A stretch of DNA of 9,329 nt from Deltaproteobacteria bacterium (GTDB taxonomy: Bacteria; Desulfobacterota; Desulfobacteria; Desulfobacterales; SURF-7), in contig JAFDJC010000171.1 of assembly GCA_019307665.1 (NCBI GenBank), positions 1-9,329 on the forward strand, written 5' to 3'. The position numbers were made by a program, and so were the translations under genes. The notes under the pieces are model-generated. The model saw only the letters and a list, made by a program, of their open reading frames with translations. It did no database searches and was not told the DNA's origin. Below are positions 1-5,523 of the stretch, in pieces; positions within the stretch are counted from its first letter, which is position 1; each line of letters begins with the position of its first letter.

Positions 1-147
1 TACCTGCCACGATCCTATGCCGTGACTTTTCCTAAACGCTCACTACCCTGGCTCTTTACCAACGCAGCTTTAGGTGGTTTGAAGCCTGCTCCTGCAAACC
101 GGCTCCGAGGGGCCCTCCCTCATCTTTTGTGCAGTTGCGCACACTTT
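1..147. other. GC-rich segment fused to transposase tail
   Basis: This stretch is more GC-rich than the DNA after it. In the plus frame it is open from the window edge straight into the transposase tail, but the translation (rich in Pro, Leu, Ala and Cys, e.g. around 'ALGGLKPAPANRLRG') does not look like the part of a DDE transposase that should precede the tail. It is most likely the edge of another element, or rearranged DNA, joined to the insertion-sequence remnant. I do not recognise it. A short hairpin, GTGCGC-TCGTG-GCGCAC at 157-173, lies near where recognisable transposase sequence begins (about 175). Confidence 0.35.
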
Positions 148-456
148 ATGAAAAAAGTGCGCTCGTGGCGCACTATATTGGATTACGTTGTCTTGCCCAA
201 AAAAGGGCGGCTATCCGAAAAAGACAAACAAATAGAGCATTCAGAAGAATTTATCGAATTCAGGCGTAAACATTCGGCAGTAGAATCTTCCATCAATGCT
301 TTAGAAAATCATGGATTGGACCGCTGCCTTGATCATGGTCTTCATGGATTTAAGCGTTACATCGCATTATCGGTTTTAGCGCGGAACATACAGATATTGG
401 GACATCAAATTCAGCAGAAACAGTTAAATCGAGAAAAGCGCCGTAAAGCGGCATAA
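148..456 (+). pseudogene. DDE transposase, C-terminal remnant
   Basis: Only the last part of a DDE (IS4-like fold) transposase is present. From about base 175 the translation reads 'LDYVVLPKKGRLSEKDKQ', then 'RRKHSAVESSINALE', 'HGLDRCLDHGLHGFKRYIAL' and a basic tail ending 'REKRRKAA'. The 'HSAVES' block carries the third catalytic acidic residue, and the following 'HGLDR..HGL.GFKRY' segment is typical of transposases often annotated as ISNCY or unclassified IS families. The two catalytic aspartates and the N-terminal DNA-binding region are missing, and the sequence before about 175 is unrelated, so this is a broken copy that cannot encode an active enzyme. The frame stays open to the window edge. 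The ATG at 148 is only the nearest in-frame start and probably has no biological meaning. Transposase identity is fairly secure; the exact IS family is not. Confidence 0.75.
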
Positions 457-469
457 GTGCCAATATCTG
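391..469. repeat. 10-bp inverted repeat at transposase end
   Basis: CAGATATTGG at 391-400 is exactly complementary to CCAATATCTG at 460-469. The first arm lies inside the transposase tail and the second starts 4 bases after its stop codon. The 59-base spacer is long for a terminator hairpin and there is no U-run after it. It may be a sub-terminal element or a transcript fold of the old insertion sequence, or chance. Confidence 0.3.
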
Positions 470-1010
470 CTTATAAAATAGAAATTAAAGGAGTAGTATT
501 TTTAATTTCAGGAAAACCGTTACGAAATTCATACTTGCATTACTTGTCGTAATTTTTTAGTGCAGGAATGTAATTTATAACGATAGGAAACTCGGCTGAG
601 AAGTAAAAACCATGAGTTTTCGTTCAGACACTATATAGGGTACTATGTAGGATTGTTAGGCAACTTATTCGACTCAATTTATCAAATCATAATTTATTAG
701 AAAAAGTAACACTAAAAAATGAACTAAAAAAACATTTAAGCCGATTACGTATGTCTCATAGGGAAAGAGAATAAATATTTTCTGCGATATAAAAAACCGA
801 TCTCATGATATTGCTTAAACGCCGAGGTTGTGATCGTTTCCAGCTGGCAAAGATCCCTTTAAAATAAAACTGCTTAATGAAAAGCTTAGATATGACATGA
901 AATTTAATCGAATTAACTATTCACAAAATTTGTGATTTTCCAAAACACGGGTCGCTTATTTCTGAAAACTTTTCGTACAAATATTTTATCAAAACAATTA
1001 TTAATAAAAC
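457..1010. other. AT-rich intergenic region, no convincing gene
   Basis: About 550 bases between the transposase remnant and the palindromic element. Open frames are short and lack ribosome binding sites. One frame is open at 616-774 (about 50 codons, Leu/Arg/Lys-rich) with no plausible start before 748; another small frame runs 805-867. A 24-bp imperfect palindrome centred on CCAGCTGG lies at 832-855 with GATC at both ends. No tRNA, terminator or intact insertion-sequence end is visible. The stretch reads as degraded mobile DNA. Confidence 0.5.
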
Positions 1011-1125
1011 CGTAAAAAGTCCCAACTCCGCCACTCCGGCGAAGGCCGGAGTCCAGAAGCTATTGAAATAACTGGATTCCGGCCTTCGCCGGAATGACAA
1101 CAAATGGATTTTTTGACTTTTTACG
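1011..1125. mobile_element. MITE-like palindromic repeat element
   Basis: The element is bounded by perfect 11-bp terminal inverted repeats, CGTAAAAAGTC at 1011-1021 and GACTTTTTACG at 1115-1125. Inside lie two long arms, 1033-1056 and 1072-1095, complementary to each other with few mismatches. Each arm is itself a hairpin: CTCCGGC-GAAG-GCCGGAG on the left and TTCCGGC-CTTC-GCCGGAA on the right. The minus strand translates to a peptide with 'LSFRRRPESSYFNSFWTPA', the mistranslation commonly left in databases by a dispersed palindromic repeat found in many Proteobacteria and Desulfobacterota. No target-site duplication is obvious and no transposase is encoded, so it would depend on an enzyme in trans. 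It lies downstream of queF and could also act as a transcript-end structure. Confidence 0.7.
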
Positions 1126-1202
1126 AAGCCATCAACTAGTGGACAATTATTTTATTGTTTAATGAACTTTGAACTCTTAAGTTAATATACATTTACGATA
1201 TA
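1126..1202. other. Short AT-rich spacer after queF
   Basis: AT-rich sequence between the end of queF (minus strand) and the MITE-like element. No stem followed by a U-run is seen, so no intrinsic terminator for queF can be named here. Confidence 0.4.
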
Positions 1203-1610
1203 TCATTTCTCCTCCTGGTATTCAGCAATAACCCGGGATGTCACCCCTCCCCTTGCAATAAACTCACCCTCAACCGACATTTTTCTGGGTTTAATTATCG
1301 ACACGAGATCATCAAGTATCCGGTTCACCACATGCTCATAGAATATTCCTACATTTCGATACTGAAGCAGATAATATTTAAAAGATTTCAACTCAACAAT
1401 TTTTTTATCAGGGCTATAGCATACAGTGATACATCCAAAATCCGGCAGGCCTGTCATGGGGCAGACCGACGTATATTCCGGGTTCCTGATAGTAATATCG
1501 ATATCTCTTTTTAAGTGATATTGATAATCGACCGGGTCGAGCACATCCGCCTTTACAATATCCGGACTTTCAATAGTATATCGAATACTCTCATCAAATA
1601 TTTTCTGCAT
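1203..1610 (-). CDS. queF: QueF, NADPH-dependent preQ0 reductase
   Basis: The 135-residue product is the short, single-domain (Bacillus YkvM-like) form of 7-cyano-7-deazaguanine reductase. This cytoplasmic T-fold enzyme uses NADPH to reduce the nitrile of preQ0 to the amine of preQ1, the base inserted into tRNA(GUN) on the way to queuosine. The nucleophilic cysteine is Cys50 in 'YTSVCPMTGLPDFG' with the acid Asp57, matching Cys55 and Asp62 of the Bacillus enzyme. The family motif 'ELKSFKYYLLQYRN' follows at 73-86, and Glu92 matches the substrate-binding Glu97. The ATG at 1610 is supported by AGAGGAG at 1617-1623 (minus strand), 6 bases upstream. The protein is slightly shorter than Bacillus QueF but complete in its motifs. 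It stands alone, with no other queuosine gene in the window, and is divergent from the 63-codon gene at 1714. No preQ1 riboswitch is evident in the short leader. Confidence 0.95.
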   Translation of the reverse strand: MQKIFDESIRYTIESPDIVKADVLDPVDYQYHLKRDIDITIRNPEYTSVCPMTGLPDFGCITVCYSPDKKIVELKSFKYYLLQYRNVGIFYEHVVNRILDDLVSIIKPRKMSVEGEFIARGGVTSRVIAEYQEEK

Positions 1611-1627
1611 TCACAACTCCTCTTGCA

Positions 1628-1633
1628 TTTATA
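1628..1633 (-). promoter_or_regulatory. Possible queF -10 element
   Basis: On the minus strand TATAAA (5 of 6 to the -10 consensus) lies just upstream of the queF ribosome binding site. A poor -35 (TTTATG) is found 16 bases before it. This would give a very short leader. An alternative, TTGAAA with a 17-base spacer, has a worse -10. Weak call. Confidence 0.3.
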
Positions 1634-1645
1634 TGATAATCTGTC

Positions 1646-1674
1646 TTGACATAAACCATTTTTCAACCTAAATT
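1646..1674 (+). promoter_or_regulatory. Sigma70-type promoter for the 63-codon gene
   Basis: A perfect -35 hexamer TTGACA (1646-1651), a 17-base spacer and a -10 hexamer TAAATT (1669-1674, 4 of 6) point rightwards. Transcription would start near 1681 and give a leader of about 33 bases to the ATG at 1714. It overlaps the upstream region of the divergent queF, so the two genes may compete for polymerase. Confidence 0.6.
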
Positions 1675-1713
1675 TTTAAGGAAATTTATTATTCTTATAT
1701 AAAGGACTTTCCA

Positions 1714-1905
1714 ATGGCATCATCCATAGATGAACATATCTTAAGAACAACCAAAGAAATCGTTGTCAAATTTATTGAAGTCGGCAGGGTCAGCCCTACC
1801 AGCTTTGATGAATCATTCAAAAACATTTTCAGTACCGTCAACGATTGTGTAAAAGGCGTACAGCAACCTTCTTCGTCACAAAACGGTGAAAGCCGGTCAA
1901 GCTGA
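1714..1905 (+). CDS. Small conserved-looking protein of unknown function
   Basis: The product is a 63-residue soluble protein with no signal peptide or membrane segment. I do not recognise a characterised family. Residues 1-46 look like two or three amphipathic helices ('EHILRTTKEIVVKFIEVGR', then 'SFDESFKNIFSTVNDCV'). The last 15 residues are Ser/Gln/Gly-rich and probably disordered. Expression is well supported: AAAGGA at 1701-1706 sits 7 bases before the ATG, and a good promoter lies at 1646-1674. The stop codon ends one base before the polA stop on the opposite strand. The helix-rich shape and small size would fit a small regulator or adaptor, but nothing in the sequence shows DNA binding, so the function is left open. 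That it is a real gene is likely; its role is unknown. Confidence 0.7.
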   Translation: MASSIDEHILRTTKEIVVKFIEVGRVSPTSFDESFKNIFSTVNDCVKGVQQPSSSQNGESRSS

Positions 1906-1906
1906 A

Positions 1907-4579
1907 TCAGTGCGCCTCAGACCAGTTTTTTCCGCATGCTATGTTAACTTTCAGGGGGACCCTCAGATCCCATGCCTCCTCCATTATCTTTCTGACAAGC
2001 ATCATTACAGTCTCAAGTTCATCAGGCGGCACTTCAAAAATAAGTTCATCATGCACTGAAAGAAGCATTGCTGCTTTTAGATTTCTTTCAAGAAATGCCT
2101 CATCAACTTTAATCATTGCAATTTTTATCAGGTCGGCAGCGCTGCCCTGGATCGGCGTATTGATTGCGACACGTTCTGCGAACTGACGCAGGTTTCGGTT
2201 GGAACTGCTGATGTCCGGTAATGGGCGAATGCGATTGAGCAGCGTGTTTGATTGTTTTGTCTCAACCGTCTTTGCAATGGTTCTGTCGATAAACCGCTTT
2301 ACACCTTGATATCTGGCAAAATACCCGTCTATATAGTTTTTTGCCATTTTCTGGCTTATTCTTAACACCTTGGATAGTCCAAAAGGACTCATGCCATAAA
2401 TAATGCCGAAATTTATTGCCTTTGCCTGCTGTCTTACTTCAGGCGTAATAAGGGACGGAATATACTGAAACACTTCTGCAGCGGTTCGCACATGAATATC
2501 TTCATCATTAACAAATGCCTTTATCAGTATTGGATCTTCTGAACAGTGGGCCAGGATACGCAGTTCAATCTGGGAATAATCCGCGGAAACAAGATGCCAG
2601 CCTTTTTTAGGTACAAACGCCTTTCGAATCTCCCGTCCCTCCTCTCCCCTGATGGGAATATTCTGGAGGTTAGGCTCCGAACTGCTGAGTCTGCCGGTGG
2701 CCGTTACCGTCTGATTGTATGATGTATGAATTCTTCCGGTCTCATTGGACACAAGGCCGAGTAAGGCATCTGTATAAGTCGATTTTAGCTTTGAAAGTGT
2801 TCGATGCTGCAATACAAGCTCAGGCAATTCATGCTTGTCCGAAAGCTGTGTCAGGACATCTACATCCGTGGAATATCCGGTCTTTTTTTTGGTTTTTTTT
2901 ACAACAGGCAGCTTCAGCTTTTCAAAAAGAATTCTGCCAAGCTGCTGGGAGGATCTAATATTGAACTCTTCTCCGGCAAAAACATATATACTCTTTTCGA
3001 TTATCAGGAGTCTTTTTTCAAAAGATATTGAAAGCTCCTGAAGTTTTTTAGTATCGATACAAATACCTCTCATTTCCATACTCATGAGAACCGGCACAAG
3101 AGGCATCTCAACTGTATCAAGCAGTTCTTTTAGGCCTGCTTTTTCGATCATCGGAAGCAGTACATGAAAGGCAGAAAGGGTTATATCGGCATCTTCACAG
3201 GCATAGGGAACCGCCTTTAAAAGCGGAACCTCCCTAAACCCCTCTCCTTTCTGAACATTTTCCGTAACCTCTTTATATGAAATCATTTGATGATCAAGAA
3301 GATCAAGTGCAATCTGGTCAAGACTGTGTACGCGCCTTGAGGGATTTAAAAGATATGATGCCAGCATCGTGTCAAAAATAATACCTTTTAAATCAATGCC
3401 GTACCGGAGTAGTACTATCCAGTCATACTTGATATTCTGTCCTACTTTGCCGATATCAGGATTGGTCAAAACAGGCGTCAATGCATCAAGGACAGTACGA
3501 CAGTCGAGTTGCCCCGATTCTCCAGGATCAGCATGTCCCACAGGTATATAGAAAGCCTCGTCCTTTTTACATGAAAAGGATAAACCTACCAGCTCAGCCT
3601 CAACAGGCCTTTTGGAGGTTGTCTCGGTATCAAATGCAAACAGACCTGTCTTTTCAAGGTAGCGAACAAGGTCTTTGAGCGCGTCCATATCCAGAATTGC
3701 TTTATATTTTTTTTCAGACAGGTTGTTTTTTACGCTAAAGTTTTTATGAAGCTGTCTGAATTCAAGTTTTTTAAAAATGTCGGACAGTACCTGTTCATCA
3801 GGCTGTTGTACCTTTAATACATCAGGGTCAAAGTCAATAGGGATGTTCTTGTTTATAGTGACCAGTTTCCTGCTTAAAAAGGCCTGGTCCCTGTACTCTA
3901 ACAGGTTTTCCTTTTGCTTTTTCTTTGTAATGGTTCCCACATGTTCATACAGGTTCTCCATACTGCCGAACTCCTGGACAAGGGCTGCCGCAGTCTTTGG
4001 CCCGACACCTGGAACTCCGGGAATATTATCGGCTGTATCGCCCGAAAGCCCCATGGCATCGATAACCTGCTCCGGCTCAATACCGAACTTTTCCTTAACG
4101 GTATTTTTATCCATTATGATATTCTTCATGGGATCCCAAATAACCGCATCATCTGTTACAAGCTGCAGAAAATCCTTGTCACCTGTCACCATGACGACCG
4201 AAAAACCGGCGTTTTCGGCAAGAGATGAAAGGGTGCCGATCAAATCATCTGCCTCAAAACCCTGTTTTTCAAAAATCTTAAGGTTAAACCCGCGAACGAT
4301 ATCCTTTATTATCGGGACCTGTACAGCCAGGTCGTCAGGCATGGGGGGGCGGTTCGCCTTATAATCTTTATAAATTTCATGGCGAAACGTCGGCCCTTTA
4401 ACGTCAAACATGACGGCAAGGAATTCCGGCTTTTTTTCATCCATGAGCTTCAGGATCATTTTGGTAAAACCAAAAACGGCATTTGTCGGCAGGCCCTCGG
4501 AATTCGACAGGTTCCTGATGGCATGATAAGCCCTGTAAATATATGCACTGCCATCGATAAAATATACTGTTTTTTTCAT
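1907..4579 (-). CDS. polA: DNA polymerase I, all three domains intact
   Basis: PolA fills gaps, removes RNA primers from Okazaki fragments and acts in excision repair. At 890 residues it is a little shorter than the E. coli enzyme (928). The N-terminal 5' nuclease (about 1-280) keeps its acidic residues: Asp9 in 'YFIDGSAYIYRAYHA', Asp59, 'FEADDLIG' at 108-115, 'VTGDKDF' at 131-137, and the helix-hairpin-helix 'NIPGVPGVGPKTAAAL'. The 3'-5' proofreading domain (about 295-480) is intact: Asp317/Glu319 in 'FDTET', Asp386 in 'VGQNIKYDW', Tyr459/Asp463 in 'YACED'. The polymerase domain has motif A (Asp667, 'ADYSQIELR'), motif B (Arg716, Lys720, Phe724, Tyr728 in 'RQQAKAINFGIIYGM') and motif C ('SVHDELIFE', His843, Asp844). 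Phe724 favours dNTPs over ddNTPs in this family. The ATG at 4579 has only a weak upstream AAAAGGC. It follows the HD-domain gene by 30 nt in the same direction, so co-transcription is likely. Confidence 0.98.
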   Translation of the reverse strand: MKKTVYFIDGSAYIYRAYHAIRNLSNSEGLPTNAVFGFTKMILKLMDEKKPEFLAVMFDVKGPTFRHEIYKDYKANRPPMPDDLAVQVPIIKDIVRGFNLKIFEKQGFEADDLIGTLSSLAENAGFSVVMVTGDKDFLQLVTDDAVIWDPMKNIIMDKNTVKEKFGIEPEQVIDAMGLSGDTADNIPGVPGVGPKTAAALVQEFGSMENLYEHVGTITKKKQKENLLEYRDQAFLSRKLVTINKNIPIDFDPDVLKVQQPDEQVLSDIFKKLEFRQLHKNFSVKNNLSEKKYKAILDMDALKDLVRYLEKTGLFAFDTETTSKRPVEAELVGLSFSCKKDEAFYIPVGHADPGESGQLDCRTVLDALTPVLTNPDIGKVGQNIKYDWIVLLRYGIDLKGIIFDTMLASYLLNPSRRVHSLDQIALDLLDHQMISYKEVTENVQKGEGFREVPLLKAVPYACEDADITLSAFHVLLPMIEKAGLKELLDTVEMPLVPVLMSMEMRGICIDTKKLQELSISFEKRLLIIEKSIYVFAGEEFNIRSSQQLGRILFEKLKLPVVKKTKKKTGYSTDVDVLTQLSDKHELPELVLQHRTLSKLKSTYTDALLGLVSNETGRIHTSYNQTVTATGRLSSSEPNLQNIPIRGEEGREIRKAFVPKKGWHLVSADYSQIELRILAHCSEDPILIKAFVNDEDIHVRTAAEVFQYIPSLITPEVRQQAKAINFGIIYGMSPFGLSKVLRISQKMAKNYIDGYFARYQGVKRFIDRTIAKTVETKQSNTLLNRIRPLPDISSSNRNLRQFAERVAINTPIQGSAADLIKIAMIKVDEAFLERNLKAAMLLSVHDELIFEVPPDELETVMMLVRKIMEEAWDLRVPLKVNIACGKNWSEAH

Positions 4580-4609
4580 TCAAGCCTTTTTGTTTTTTTA
4601 TGACTGCCT

Positions 4610-5188
4610 TTAAAGTCCAATTTCTTCTGCAATCTTTGCCATTGCCCCAAGACTCAATTCAACAAATTCATTAAGCGTCATATCTATTTTTTCACACTCC
4701 AGTATCCGCTCCCGGCTTACCGCACGTGCAAAATGTCTGGTTTTCATCCTTTTGGTTACTGATTTTGGTTTTACGCCGGCAATTTTTTTATCCGGGTAAA
4801 CCAGTGCTGTTGCGACAATAAGGCCTGTTATAGTCTCAGAACATGTCAACGCATGATCAAATAACGTAGACCGCTCAAGACCCAGCCCCTCAGCATTGTG
4901 GTTTTTGATCGCCTCAACGATATCCTTTGATACACCCTTTGACAAAAGGATTCCAGCTGCTTCCGCCCCGTGACGGCCAGGATCTTCATTCGTTATTTCA
5001 TAGTCGATATCATGAAGAAGTCCGGCGATCCCCCAAACCTCCTCATCCTTATCAAACTTATTGGCCATGGCCCGCATGATTGCCTCTGATGCAATGCAGT
5101 GGGAAATAAGCTTTTCGTTTTTCAGATGCATTTTCAAAAGCTCCAACGCATCATCCCTTGAGATACCTGCTAATAAGCCTTCTGTCAT
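4610..5188 (-). CDS. HD-domain (HDIG-type) metal-dependent phosphohydrolase
   Basis: The product is a predicted cytoplasmic phosphohydrolase of 192 residues with a single HD domain, like the 'predicted hydrolase, HD superfamily' group. Metal ligands are in the expected order: His30 ('ISHCIASEA'), His59-Asp60 ('LLHDIDYE'), His73 ('GRHGAEAAGILL'), His97 ('IKNHNAE') and Asp111 ('LFDHAL'). The second half, with 'TGLIVATALVYPDKKI' and 'KSVTKRMK', is conserved in this group, and no second catalytic domain is attached. The substrate is unknown. I chose the ATG at 5188 rather than the one 7 codons upstream because GAGGGG (5195-5200, minus strand) lies 6 bases before it. The gene precedes polA in the same direction and is divergent from the zinc-protein gene, so a nucleotide-related housekeeping role is possible but unproven. 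Confidence 0.85.
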   Translation of the reverse strand: MTEGLLAGISRDDALELLKMHLKNEKLISHCIASEAIMRAMANKFDKDEEVWGIAGLLHDIDYEITNEDPGRHGAEAAGILLSKGVSKDIVEAIKNHNAEGLGLERSTLFDHALTCSETITGLIVATALVYPDKKIAGVKPKSVTKRMKTRHFARAVSRERILECEKIDMTLNEFVELSLGAMAKIAEEIGL

Positions 5189-5217
5189 AAATAACCCCTC
5201 GGGAAACATTTAAGTTG

Positions 5218-5245
5218 TTGACGGAAAATTCAAATATTGTAAAAG
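5218..5245 (+). promoter_or_regulatory. Possible promoter for the zinc-protein/AsmA-like operon
   Basis: TTGACG (5218-5223) and TAAAAG (5240-5245) are separated by 16 bases and resemble sigma70 hexamers (5 of 6 and 4 of 6). Transcription would begin near 5252, after the alternative TTG start at 5215, which argues for a later start codon in the gene that follows. Confidence 0.4.
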
Positions 5246-5249
5246 ATTC

Positions 5250-5278
5250 TTTTGCACATATCATGGATATATGTAAAC
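5250..5278. promoter_or_regulatory. Imperfect palindrome, possible operator
   Basis: Two 13-base arms (5250-5262 and 5266-5278) around a 3-base centre match at 10 of 13 positions; the core is CACATATC-ATG-GATATATG. It lies between the divergent HD-domain and zinc-protein genes, at or just after the predicted plus-strand start site. That is a sensible place for a repressor, but no regulator is identified. Confidence 0.3.
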
Positions 5279-5298
5279 AACAAGGCCAGGAAAATAAC

Positions 5299-5520
5299 AT
5301 GGGCAGCAATAGAAGCTCGTCGTACAGGGAAAAACGCCTTAGGGCCAGGGAACGGATATGCGTCTGCTGCAATAAGAAAGCACCTTTTTGCTGGAAATGC
5401 AGGTGCGGATTTACTATTTGTCAAAAATGCATGGAAGACAATTTCTGGGGCATGTCCTGCAACGGCATTACATGGGAATGCCCTGACTGTGGGGGACAAA
5501 ACGGTTTCGGGAATCAGTAA
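5299..5520 (+). CDS. Small cysteine-rich zinc-binding protein, RING-like spacing
   Basis: The 73-residue protein has a basic N-terminus ('YREKRLRARER') and 11 cysteines. The ligand pattern is C21-x2-C24, C34-x1-C36, C41-x2-C44 and C61-x2-C64, four pairs in the order and spacing of a cross-brace (RING or treble-clef type) two-zinc fold. C23, C31 and C54 are extra. The end, 'ITWECPDCGGQNGF', looks like a zinc ribbon knuckle. The open frame extends upstream to a TTG at 5215, but the ATG at 5299 has AGGA (5288-5291) 7 bases before it, and the predicted promoter lies inside the longer version. The next gene starts 3 bases after the stop, so the two are very probably co-translated. I do not recognise a named family. 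Zinc binding is a strong inference from the cysteines; a protein- or nucleic-acid-binding role is only possible. Confidence 0.75.
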   Translation: MGSNRSSSYREKRLRARERICVCCNKKAPFCWKCRCGFTICQKCMEDNFWGMSCNGITWECPDCGGQNGFGNQ

Positions 5521-5523
5521 AAA

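Noticed and set aside
616..774. Plus-strand open frame (about 50 codons, Leu/Arg/Lys-rich) in the intergenic region
   Set aside because: No usable start codon or ribosome binding site until near its end and no recognisable family; most likely chance or a decayed fragment.
805..867. 20-codon plus-strand frame overlapping a 24-bp palindrome
   Set aside because: Too short and without a ribosome binding site; not supported as a gene.
921..1103. Minus-strand open frame of 60 codons across the palindromic repeat
   Set aside because: Its translation is the familiar spurious peptide of a dispersed palindromic repeat; there is no ribosome binding site, and the DNA structure explains the open frame.
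1611..1713. preQ1 riboswitch upstream of queF
   Set aside because: The leader is very short and AT-rich, with no visible pseudoknot-forming hairpin plus A-rich tail of the preQ1 classes.
3777..4364. Long plus-strand open frame (195 codons) opposite polA
   Set aside because: It lies wholly inside the well-supported polA gene on the other strand and its Ser/Pro/Phe-rich product looks like antisense translation.
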